Source: Bacteroidales bacterium (lineage in GTDB: Bacteria; Bacteroidota; Bacteroidia; Bacteroidales; UBA932). From it: a stretch of DNA of 18,579 nt. The translations under genes and the position numbers were made by a program. Location: contig JAKSKC010000020.1 of the NCBI GenBank assembly GCA_024401945.1, positions 1 through 18,579 of the forward strand. Reading direction: 5' to 3'. Positions 5,312-12,443 of this stretch are shown one piece after another. The first letter of the stretch is position 1. Every line of letters starts with the position of its first letter. The notes below the pieces were generated by a model. It was not told where the DNA came from, did no database searches, and saw only the letters and a list, made by a program, of their open reading frames with translations.

Positions 5312-6499
5312 ATGAAGAAGGCATTCCTGATGGCGCTTGGTGCCGCGCTGCTCTTCACGCCTGCCTGTACAAGGATCAATGATGCCGCTGCCGGGGCATC
5401 CGGGGGCGTCAGTGCCGTGGTGGCGGATCCTGAAGCTGATTATGAACCGCTTTCAAAGGCATTGTCACCGGAATTCAAGTTCTCCTTCTCCGAGGGGGAC
5501 AGGATCAAGGTCTTCCCTGTGCCGGAGGACAACACCGTTCTCACCTATACCATCAATCCGGACGTGGATAATCCTTCGAAGGCCTTGTTCGCAACCGGTG
5601 CGGTAAGGCTTGAGGACCGCAGCTACTGCGCAGTGTACCCGTCATTCTCCGAAGATTATTCAACCGAACTGAAATTTACGGACCAGAGGCAGGACGGCAA
5701 CGGGACCACAGCGCATCTGAGCGGATATGACTATAGCTGGGCCATGACGGAAATCAGGAACAACACCGGAGCGTTCCAGCTTGCGCACAAGGTGAGCTGG
5801 ATCAAGGTGACGATAGTTCCGGATGTCCTGACGAGCTTCTCCTCAATCGTCGTTTCCGCCGACGACGGCGTCGCGAATACCGCTGTCCTGAATGTCATCA
5901 CGGGCGAGGTGTCCCCGACCAGGAAAAGCACGGATACGATAACCCTGCAGCTGGCCGGTGAATCTGAAGATTACATCGAGGTGGAGGGAAGTGACGCCCT
6001 TGTCGCTTATATAACCATCCCGAGTGACTCCTATACCAATCTCTGCATCAAGGCGGTTGACGATTCAGGCGTTGAATGGCGCTTCAGGACCCGCAAGACT
6101 TCCATCCTGAAGGAAGGGAAGTACTATCAGGCCAGGCTGCTTGTCGAGGACCCTGCCGAGGATACGCCTTTCACCCGTCAATCCGCGCTCGGCGTTTATT
6201 CCGCAACGACCTCCGATTCCCCGCAGGCCCTGCGTTACTATGATGAGCTCTCGGATTATCTGGTTTACGGTACCACTGAGGATTCGAGGACTTTCAAGTT
6301 CTGCAGTGTCCGGGACAACAACTTCGTCATTGTCACCGTGACCCCGAAGGAACTTGTCACCGGGGATGATTATTCAATCACCTATGACAACGGGACGACG
6401 AAGGTCAGCGGTATGTATACAATTGTCAGGAAGGACGGAGGAAAGGTCTGGTTCGACAACAAGACCGAAAATTCCGGATATGTGATTCCAATTGAATAG
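5312..6499 (+). CDS. Fimbrillin-like lipoprotein beside a C10 peptidase
   Basis: A 395-residue surface lipoprotein. The start at ATG 5312 gives a clean lipoprotein signal (MKKAFLM, hydrophobic core, lipobox FTPAC, Cys19); in-frame upstream codons lack this. Residues about 50-290 have the look of Bacteroidales fimbrillin-like proteins: a FSFSEGDRIKVF-type strand, a KALFATGAVRL stretch, a Tyr/Pro-rich AVYPSF strand, then a second beta-rich half with lipid-anchored adhesin character. The last ~110 residues, from SALGVYSATT to the end, form a distinct beta-rich tail. The stop is 6 nt before the peptidase ATG, so the two are surely co-transcribed. C10 peptidases of Bacteroides are known to sit beside lipoprotein inhibitors, but those are far shorter; this protein might be an inhibitor, anchor or adhesin. 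The role is inferred only. Confidence 0.65.
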   Translation: MKKAFLMALGAALLFTPACTRINDAAAGASGGVSAVVADPEADYEPLSKALSPEFKFSFSEGDRIKVFPVPEDNTVLTYTINPDVDNPSKALFATGAVRLEDRSYCAVYPSFSEDYSTELKFTDQRQDGNGTTAHLSGYDYSWAMTEIRNNTGAFQLAHKVSWIKVTIVPDVLTSFSSIVVSADDGVANTAVLNVITGEVSPTRKSTDTITLQLAGESEDYIEVEGSDALVAYITIPSDSYTNLCIKAVDDSGVEWRFRTRKTSILKEGKYYQARLLVEDPAEDTPFTRQSALGVYSATTSDSPQALRYYDELSDYLVYGTTEDSRTFKFCSVRDNNFVIVTVTPKELVTGDDYSITYDNGTTKVSGMYTIVRKDGGKVWFDNKTENSGYVIPIE

Positions 6500-6505
6500 C
6501 GGCTT

Positions 6506-8239
6506 ATGAAAAAGATACTGTTATCCGTCATATCCCTTTGTCTCGGCATCCTCTCTTATGCCGAGGTCGTGACCCTGCAGGAGGCCCGGAAGTTCGCAGG
6601 AAACTATTTCTCATCCTCCAGCGTCGACTTCGTCTGGAACGGAAAGGACCCTGATGCCAGGGAGACACCCGAGAATCCCGCATTCTACGTTTTCAACGGT
6701 CCGGAAGGATGGGCTGTCATAGCCGGTGACGACTGCGCCACTCCCGTCCTGATGCACGGTGACGGCAAGTTCGACCCGGACAATATGCCGGACAATATGC
6801 GCGGCCTTCTCGATGATATCGCATACAACATCCTCGATGCGCGGAAAAGGCACTACACTGCACCTGCTGAAGTTGCCCTGCAGTGGAAGAACGTGGTCAC
6901 AAAGGCTTCCTCGACGAGCACCGCCGAAAAGACCGTACTGCTTGAGACGGCGAAATGGAATCAGAACAGTCCGTTCAACAAGTTCGTGCCCGCCTATGAA
7001 GGCAATCAGTGTTATGCGGGCTGCGTTGCAACAGCAATGGCGATAGTAATAAGGTACAATGAGTGGCCGAAGGTGGGAAAGGGCGTGATACCCGGATATG
7101 TCAGTGACTATCACAGCCAGAAGACACAGGTGGCGGAACACGACATAGAAGGAATGGAATTCGATTATTCCAAGATGCCTCTCACCTACAGTGCAAGGAC
7201 CTGGAAGACGGAGAACGTGGATGCCGTGGCGCATCTCATCGAAATATGCGGCGCGATGGTCAAGATGGGATACAGTACGGTAGGTTCCGGAGCCGTGTCG
7301 GCGAATATCCCACCCGCGCTTGTGAAATATATGAGATATGCTTCCACTGCAAGCGAGATTGCACATAGGAACTTTGACAACGCGGGCTGGTTCCAGCTCC
7401 TCAAAAGGGAGATCGACTACGATCATCCGGTCATTTACGGAGGTTCCGATACCGGAGGTGCAGGTGGTCACCAGTTCGTATGCGACGGATATAATTCCAA
7501 TAATGAGATACATATAAACTGGGGTTGGGGCGGAAGCTCCAATGCCTGGTATGCCGTGAATTATCTCGGAGGGAACATGGATTATGTGTTCAGCAGGAGC
7601 GATGTCGCCATAGTGGGCCTGGTGCCTGACCTGGGGGATGATACCGTGAATGACCCGCTCTTGATCCAGATCGGGGCTACAAGCCTCGTTAGCGGTACCA
7701 TAGGGACAGGGGAGTCATTCAAAGTCTCATTCTCGAGGGTGGCGAACCTGGGTGAAGTAAAATATACAAAACTGATCAGGCCGGCCCTGGTCGGGATGGA
7801 CGGAGCAGTCAAGGAGTTCATAGGCAGCGGCTATCCCCTTGATCTCGATAATGGGTATTCAAAGACAATAACCTTCAAGTGCAGGATAACGGGTCCGGTT
7901 GCCGTTGGGGACCGCATAGCCCTCTTCTATGACAAGTCCGATGACGAATGGGTCCCTGTTGACATGAAAAATGTCGTAAGCGGCCCGCTGGGCGTTTACG
8001 ACATTCCGTTCATAGATGTGGCCTCGGAAGTTAAGAAGGGCTATATCTTCTATCCGAGGATAGTTTTCGGACTCAAGCGACCGTCAGATTCCGCCGGTGT
8101 CAGCTGGACCGTCAACGGAGAACCGCTGCCGAACGATTCATTCACTTTTTCTTCAAAAGGGAACTACACGATCAAGGCCGTCGTGACGAATTCCGACGGA
8201 TCGACGGATACACTCGTGAAGACCGTCGTGGCGAAGTAG
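6506..8239 (+). CDS. Secreted C10-family (streptopain-like) cysteine peptidase
   Basis: A 577-residue secreted papain-like peptidase of MEROPS family C10, related to streptococcal SpeB and Bacteroides Bfp/Btp enzymes. Order: signal peptide (1 to about 19), inhibitory propeptide with the VVTLQEARKFAGNYF start and the FYVFNGPEGWAVIAGDD stretch (about 20-135), catalytic domain, then a C-terminal beta region ending in a PKD/Ig-like repeat (about 530-577). The nucleophile is Cys173 in YAGCVATAMA, the catalytic His is His322 in GGHQFVCDGY, and INWGWGG (337-343) supplies the conserved Trp region. The catalytic set is complete. It lies 6 nt after a fimbrillin-like lipoprotein gene and shares its promoter. 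Related enzymes cleave host or matrix proteins; the substrate here is unknown. No recognisable type IX sorting domain is seen. Confidence 0.93.
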   Translation: MKKILLSVISLCLGILSYAEVVTLQEARKFAGNYFSSSSVDFVWNGKDPDARETPENPAFYVFNGPEGWAVIAGDDCATPVLMHGDGKFDPDNMPDNMRGLLDDIAYNILDARKRHYTAPAEVALQWKNVVTKASSTSTAEKTVLLETAKWNQNSPFNKFVPAYEGNQCYAGCVATAMAIVIRYNEWPKVGKGVIPGYVSDYHSQKTQVAEHDIEGMEFDYSKMPLTYSARTWKTENVDAVAHLIEICGAMVKMGYSTVGSGAVSANIPPALVKYMRYASTASEIAHRNFDNAGWFQLLKREIDYDHPVIYGGSDTGGAGGHQFVCDGYNSNNEIHINWGWGGSSNAWYAVNYLGGNMDYVFSRSDVAIVGLVPDLGDDTVNDPLLIQIGATSLVSGTIGTGESFKVSFSRVANLGEVKYTKLIRPALVGMDGAVKEFIGSGYPLDLDNGYSKTITFKCRITGPVAVGDRIALFYDKSDDEWVPVDMKNVVSGPLGVYDIPFIDVASEVKKGYIFYPRIVFGLKRPSDSAGVSWTVNGEPLPNDSFTFSSKGNYTIKAVVTNSDGSTDTLVKTVVAK

Positions 8240-8254
8240 AACCGGAGCACGGAG

Positions 8255-8385
8255 CTATCTTACCACGAATTCCGCTTCCGGAAGCAGATTCATCAGGTCC
8301 TCCGAACTTGATTCGAGGCTGAAAGCACCGCCGCACTTGCAAGGATCAATAACTATTTCATATCCGGAATCTATGTTGAATTGTT
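8255..8385 (-). other. Possible small minus-strand ORF after yccF
   Basis: Downstream of the YccF stop, another minus-strand frame reads about 43 codons to a TAG at 8255-8257. It has protein-like composition, including DPCKCGG and an acidic SSSEDLMNLLPEAE segment. The frame continues back into the yccF gene, and no standard start codon is seen after the yccF stop, so it is either a fragment of something lost, a frame using an unusual start, or chance. It lies between the convergent C10 peptidase and yccF. Confidence 0.25.
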
Positions 8386-8751
8386 CTAGTGAATGGTGCA
8401 GCCGAACGGCACCAGGGAGTATTTGGCCAGTTTGAAATGCTGCTTTCCGAAAGGTATGCCGATGATCGTGATGCACAGGATGAGCCCGAATATGACGTGT
8501 ACCAGAGCTATCTCCCACCATCCGAAAACCACCCAAAGCACATTGAACGCCGTCGTGAGGCATCCTGAGGTGGGGTTCATCGTAACCTCCTTCCCGAACG
8601 GGCACAGGGCCAGCACTCCAAGTTTCATGATCTGCAGTCCGAACGGGATGCCTATTATGGTGATGCACAGAATCAGACCTCCGAGAAAATACATGATCGA
8701 AGTGAGAAGGCCCCCGAGGAGGATCCAGACGATGTTACCCAGAAAGTTCAT
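8386..8751 (-). CDS. YccF-family small membrane protein
   Basis: A 121-residue inner-membrane protein built from two near-identical halves. GLILCITIIGIPFG occurs at residues 25-38 and again at 89-102, each followed by a K-rich helix and a PFG (51-53 and 115-117). This duplicated arrangement is the hallmark of the YccF (DUF307) family, whose biochemical role is unknown. Hydrophobic stretches predict about four membrane segments. The gene is a single unit, convergent with the C10 peptidase and divergent from the peroxiredoxin; a near-consensus -7 box (TAAATTCG, 8769-8776 on the minus strand) lies 17 nt before the ATG. Confidence 0.92.
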   Translation of the reverse strand: MNFLGNIVWILLGGLLTSIMYFLGGLILCITIIGIPFGLQIMKLGVLALCPFGKEVTMNPTSGCLTTAFNVLWVVFGWWEIALVHVIFGLILCITIIGIPFGKQHFKLAKYSLVPFGCTIH

Positions 8752-8768
8752 ATGTCATTGTTTTTTTG

Positions 8769-8776
8769 CGAATTTA
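8769..8776 (-). promoter_or_regulatory. Possible -7 box of yccF
   Basis: Minus-strand TAAATTCG differs from TAnnTTTG at one base and lies 17 nt before the yccF ATG. No clear -33 element. Confidence 0.3.
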
Positions 8777-8810
8777 CTGAATAAAAACTAACTTGCAGTG
8801 ATAAACCGAA

Positions 8811-8818
8811 TATTTTTC
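8811..8818 (+). promoter_or_regulatory. Possible -7 box of the bcp-GH3 operon
   Basis: TATTTTTC differs from TAnnTTTG at the last base and lies 10 nt before the bcp ATG. A TTG at 8793-8795 is 15 nt upstream, closer than usual. Weak. Confidence 0.3.
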
Positions 8819-8828
8819 AACACAGGAT

Positions 8829-9293
8829 ATGGACGTAGGAGACAGAATTCCGGAGGTGCTCGGAACCGACCAGCACGGCAACACAATCAAGGCAAGTGAT
8901 TACAAGGGGCGCAGGATAGTCCTTTACAGCTATCCGAAGGCCAATACAAGCGGATGCACGGCGGAGGCCTGTTCGCTGCAGGCCCACAAGGCGGAGCTCG
9001 AGGCGGAAGGCTATGCCATAATAGGCGTCAGCAAGGACAGGCAGGAATCGCAGGCGAAGTTCGCGGAGAACTACAATCTCGAGTTCCCGCTCATCGCCGA
9101 TACTTCAACGGAGCTTCTCCAGACCCTGGGATGCTGGGGTGAGAAGGTCGCCTGCGGCCACAGGACCGTAGGAATACTCCGCACGACCTACCTCGTCAAT
9201 GAGGAGGGGATAATCGAGCGCATCATGGGCCCGAAGGAAATCAAGACCAAAATCCACGCTGAACAGATTCTTGAAATAATTAAAAATAAATAA
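8829..9293 (+). CDS. bcp: Thioredoxin-dependent peroxiredoxin (BCP/PrxQ type)
   Basis: A 154-residue peroxiredoxin, the normal size for the bacterioferritin comigratory protein class. It reduces hydrogen peroxide and organic hydroperoxides using thioredoxin. The active-site stretch YSYPKANTSGCTAEACSL has the peroxidatic Cys43 and, five residues on, the resolving Cys48 characteristic of the two-Cys PrxQ form; the Arg of the active site is probably in HRTVGILRTTYLV. There is no signal peptide, so it is cytoplasmic. The stop is separated by a single base from the ATG of the GH3 lipoprotein gene, so they are likely co-transcribed, although no functional link is obvious. Confidence 0.95.
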   Translation: MDVGDRIPEVLGTDQHGNTIKASDYKGRRIVLYSYPKANTSGCTAEACSLQAHKAELEAEGYAIIGVSKDRQESQAKFAENYNLEFPLIADTSTELLQTLGCWGEKVACGHRTVGILRTTYLVNEEGIIERIMGPKEIKTKIHAEQILEIIKNK

Positions 9294-9294
9294 A

Positions 9295-11574
9295 ATGAGA
9301 ATACCGGCCTGTTTTTCAGCCGTTGCGGCTGTGATCCTTTCCCTGTCCTCCTGCACACCGGAGGGACATTCCCCGTATGAATCTCAAATCCGTGCGAAGC
9401 TTGCGGACATGACTCTCGAGCAGAAGGCCGGGCAGATGATCCAGATTACGATCGACGTGCTGTTCGATCCGGCCACGGGCGAGATTGACAATGAGAAACT
9501 GGACTATGTCATAGGCCAATACAAGGCCGGCTCAATACTCAACGTGTACGCGGGCCATGCACCTACGGCAAAATGGATGACAAAGACGGTGGAGGCCATC
9601 CAGGCCAAATCGATGGAGGCGGGAGGCATCCCCTGCATCTACGGCCTGGACATGATACACGGAGCCACCTATCTGGACAGAGGTACGTTCTTCCCTCAGG
9701 AAGTGAACCTGGCGGCGACATTCAATCCTGTCCACGCGCAGAATATGGGAAGGATACTGGCATATGAGACCCGCTCGATGCAGGTCCCTTGGGTGTTCTC
9801 GCCGGTGATGGACCTGGGCCGCGACCCGAGATGGTCGCGTCAGTGGGAGAGCTGGGGTGAGGACCCTTATGTCCAGACCGTAATGGCGGAAACGGAAACA
9901 AGGGCCAGCCAGGGCGCTGACCGGGACAGGGTGGGCCTCGAGAACGTGGCGGTCTGCCTCAAGCACGATATGGGATACGGTGTCCCGGTTTCCGGAAAGG
10001 ACCGTACCCCTGCCTTTATTCCCGATTATGAACTCAGGGAACGTTATTTCCGTCCGTTCAAGGCCTGCATAGAGGCCGGCGCACTCACCCTTATGGTCAA
10101 TTCGGCCTCGATAAACGGGAATCCTGTCCACTCCAGCCACAAGCTTCTGACAGAGTGGGTGAAGGATGAACTCGACTGGGACGGAATGATAGTGACCGAC
10201 TGGGCGGATATAGACAACCTCTGCAACGTCTACCACATCGCGGCGGACAGGAAGGAGGCGCTGGAGCTCGGAATCAATGCCGGAATCGATATGATAATGG
10301 ATCCGTATCACGCTGATGCGGCCCTCGACATATGCGAACTTGTACGCGAAGGCAGGATTTCTGAAAAGCGTCTGGACGACGCTGTGGCCAGGATCCTCAG
10401 GCTCAAGTACCGTCTCGGCCTGTTCGACGACCCTACCTGGGAGCACGACTATCCGGATGTCAACTGCAAGGAATTCGAGGATATGGCGCTTGCGGCGGCC
10501 ATAGAGAGCGAAGTGCTGCTCAAGAACAACGGAGTGCTTCCTCTCAAGCCGGATACAAAGGTGCTGGTAACGGGCCCTAACGGAAATTCGATGCGCTCCC
10601 TCAGCGGAGGATGGTCGTATACGTGGCAGGGCTGCAATGAACCTCACTATGTGGAAAGGTTCAATACCATATTCGAGGCTGTAAGGAACGAATTCCCTTC
10701 AACTTCATACGTCGCAGGCGTGAGCTACAACGACGGCGGAGAATGGTGGGAGGAGAAGGATATCGACATCGCGGCCGCAGTGAATGCCGCCCGCCGCTCC
10801 GACGTGATACTTGCCTGCATAGGGGAGAATTCCTATTGTGAGACTCCGGGAAACCTCAATGACCTCACGCTTTCCCGCAACCAGCTTGACCTGGTCAAGG
10901 CCCTCTCTTCAACCGGAAAGCCTCTGGTGCTGATTCTCAACGAGGGACGTCCCCGTGTCATATCGGAGATAGAACCGCTTGCGGACGCGGTCGTGGACAT
11001 AATGCTTCCTTCCAACTATGGAGCCGACGCCCTTGCGAAACTGCTCTGCGGCAAGGAGAACTTCAGCGGCAGACTCCCGTTCACCTATCCTAAATATGTG
11101 AACTCACTCCATACTTACGACTACAAGGTGTCCGAGAACCGCGCGACTATGGACGGAGCCTATAATTATGATGCTGTCATGGATGTCCAGTGGCCTTTCG
11201 GTACAGGTCTGAGCTACACGTCTTTCGAATATTCGGACTTCAGTGTCTCTCCGGCCGAGTTCGGCAAGGACGACACCATCAAGGTCAGCCTTACCGTCAG
11301 CAATACGGGTGAAAGGGACGGACAGGAAAGTGTCATAGTCTATTCCAGCGACCTCGTGGCTACCATGATCCCCGATGTGAGGAGGGTCAGGGCTTTCCAG
11401 AAGATAGCGCTCAAGGCGGGCGAGAGCGGGACAGTCAGCTTCGAGATTCCTGCGAAGGAGCTCGCTTTCGCTTCAGACGACGGCAAATGGCATCTGGAGG
11501 AGGGGGATTTCAGAATCTCCGCCGGGAACTGCAGCGGCATCGTCCACTGCAATTCCACGGAGACATTCAAATAG
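9295..11574 (+). CDS. GH3-family glycosidase lipoprotein (beta-glucosidase-like)
   Basis: A 759-residue family 3 glycoside hydrolase. The signal ends in the lipobox SLSSC (Cys20), so it is anchored as a lipoprotein, probably facing the periplasm. Order: the (beta/alpha)8 domain with MTLEQKAGQM and GLDMIHG; KHD at 223-225 where most relatives have KHF or KHY; the nucleophile Asp302 in VTDWAD; the alpha/beta sandwich with IGENSYCE (509-516), where Glu516 is the likely acid/base; then the fibronectin-III-like C-terminal domain beginning near the FGTGLSYTSFEY strand. The family removes terminal beta-linked glucose or xylose from oligosaccharides; exact specificity cannot be read. No SusC/SusD pair is adjacent, so it is not in an obvious polysaccharide utilisation locus. 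Its 3' end overlaps the convergent plsC-like gene by 8 bp. Confidence 0.93.
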   Translation: MRIPACFSAVAAVILSLSSCTPEGHSPYESQIRAKLADMTLEQKAGQMIQITIDVLFDPATGEIDNEKLDYVIGQYKAGSILNVYAGHAPTAKWMTKTVEAIQAKSMEAGGIPCIYGLDMIHGATYLDRGTFFPQEVNLAATFNPVHAQNMGRILAYETRSMQVPWVFSPVMDLGRDPRWSRQWESWGEDPYVQTVMAETETRASQGADRDRVGLENVAVCLKHDMGYGVPVSGKDRTPAFIPDYELRERYFRPFKACIEAGALTLMVNSASINGNPVHSSHKLLTEWVKDELDWDGMIVTDWADIDNLCNVYHIAADRKEALELGINAGIDMIMDPYHADAALDICELVREGRISEKRLDDAVARILRLKYRLGLFDDPTWEHDYPDVNCKEFEDMALAAAIESEVLLKNNGVLPLKPDTKVLVTGPNGNSMRSLSGGWSYTWQGCNEPHYVERFNTIFEAVRNEFPSTSYVAGVSYNDGGEWWEEKDIDIAAAVNAARRSDVILACIGENSYCETPGNLNDLTLSRNQLDLVKALSSTGKPLVLILNEGRPRVISEIEPLADAVVDIMLPSNYGADALAKLLCGKENFSGRLPFTYPKYVNSLHTYDYKVSENRATMDGAYNYDAVMDVQWPFGTGLSYTSFEYSDFSVSPAEFGKDDTIKVSLTVSNTGERDGQESVIVYSSDLVATMIPDVRRVRAFQKIALKAGESGTVSFEIPAKELAFASDDGKWHLEEGDFRISAGNCSGIVHCNSTETFK

Positions 11575-12205
11575 AAGCCCTTTCTTGCGAGTCGATGCGG
11601 ATGAATTCCTCCATAAGTTCCTTCATCCTGTCTTCGAGCATCTTTGTCTGCTGTCCTATGTAATCCACATTCATTCCGCCGGCAGGAGGGTCCAGCCTGA
11701 AAGGCGGGGCCACGATCAGCCGCGACCTGTGGAAGAATCTGTGGGGACCGTCGATATAGACCATTATTATCGGTACTCCGGCCATCGTTGTAAGCATAGT
11801 AACCCCCGGATGGAACGGAAGCTGGCTGCGGTGGGTCCCGTGGCGGCCTTCCGGATATATCGCGATATTCTCCCTGTCCCTGTGCAGCGTGCTTATGGCC
11901 TGATGCACCCAGGCGGTGTCCGCATTCTTCCTGTCGATCGGGATGCATCCCGTATGTCTCAGAAAGAATCCGAAGCCCTTCTGTTCGAAACGGTCCTTGG
12001 CCGCGAGCGAATGGATCCTGTTCTTGCGGAATACGGTGTTCACGACAGGACCGTCGAGGTGGCTTGTATGGTTGCAGACCACGATTGACGGCTCCTTTAT
12101 CCTGTCTCCCTGCCTGGAACGGTCCAGATAATATACTTCGGGGTAAAGGAGCACGCGGACAAGAAAGGATGTCGCGTGCTCTACAATGAAATCAACAGCG
12201 CCCAT
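11567..12205 (-). CDS. PlsC-type glycerophospholipid acyltransferase
   Basis: A 212-residue LPLAT acyltransferase of the 1-acyl-glycerol-3-phosphate acyltransferase type. Motif I, H-x4-D, is NHTSHLD (His46, Asp51); motif III is YPEGRHG (from Tyr117); a PI-type motif IV follows (AGVPIIMVYIDG). An N-terminal hydrophobic helix should hold it to the inner membrane. ATG 12203-12205 is chosen; an in-frame TTG six codons earlier is less likely. The start overlaps the ACP stop by 14 nt, indicating translational coupling. Together with the ligase and ACP it probably moves activated acyl groups to a lysolipid or glycolipid acceptor. The housekeeping plsC role is possible but the operon context favours a specialised acceptor. 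Confidence 0.85.
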   Translation of the reverse strand: MGAVDFIVEHATSFLVRVLLYPEVYYLDRSRQGDRIKEPSIVVCNHTSHLDGPVVNTVFRKNRIHSLAAKDRFEQKGFGFFLRHTGCIPIDRKNADTAWVHQAISTLHRDRENIAIYPEGRHGTHRSQLPFHPGVTMLTTMAGVPIIMVYIDGPHRFFHRSRLIVAPPFRLDPPAGGMNVDYIGQQTKMLEDRMKELMEEFIRIDSQERASI

Positions 12206-12440
12206 CAGTCTTCCGTGCAACAAAGTTCACAACGTCTCCGACGCTGTTGAATGACGGCGTGCCGTCAAAAGTGAAGCCGAACCTGTTCTCCATAGCCAGG
12301 CTGAGGAGAAGGAAGGAGAGGGAGTCCAGTCCCAGACCGTATATCAGGTTTGTATCCCTGTCGACCCCGGAAAGGTCCAGGGACGGTTTGATGGTGGAAA
12401 GTATTCCCTTGAGTTCTGTCAATATTTCGTTCTCTGTCAT
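12192..12440 (-). CDS. Dedicated acyl carrier protein
   Basis: An 82-residue acidic four-helix acyl carrier protein. The phosphopantetheine site is Ser40 in GLGLDSLSF, a good DSL motif. Helix I begins with TENEILTELKGIL. The sequence is clearly unlike housekeeping AcpP (no ADSLDTVEL context), and its position between an acyl-activating ligase (3-nt gap upstream) and an acyltransferase (14-nt overlap downstream) shows it is a pathway-specific carrier. A phosphopantetheinyl transferase elsewhere in the genome must activate it. It should hand acyl groups from the ligase to the acyltransferase; this is inferred from context. Confidence 0.9.
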   Translation of the reverse strand: MTENEILTELKGILSTIKPSLDLSGVDRDTNLIYGLGLDSLSFLLLSLAMENRFGFTFDGTPSFNSVGDVVNFVARKTDGRC

Positions 12441-12443
12441 ATT

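Noticed and set aside
6611..7513. 300-codon minus-strand open frame opposite the C10 peptidase
   Set aside because: It is a shadow of the catalytic domain, with no independent promoter or domain.
8274..8285. Perfect palindrome GCTTCCGGAAGC
   Set aside because: There is no U-tract and no promoter nearby; it is 35 bp past the C10 stop and could be part of an ending hairpin, but nothing supports a specific role.
9532..10647. 371-codon minus-strand open frame opposite the GH3 gene
   Set aside because: It is antisense to conserved catalytic motifs, Arg/His-rich in composition, and has no recognisable domain.
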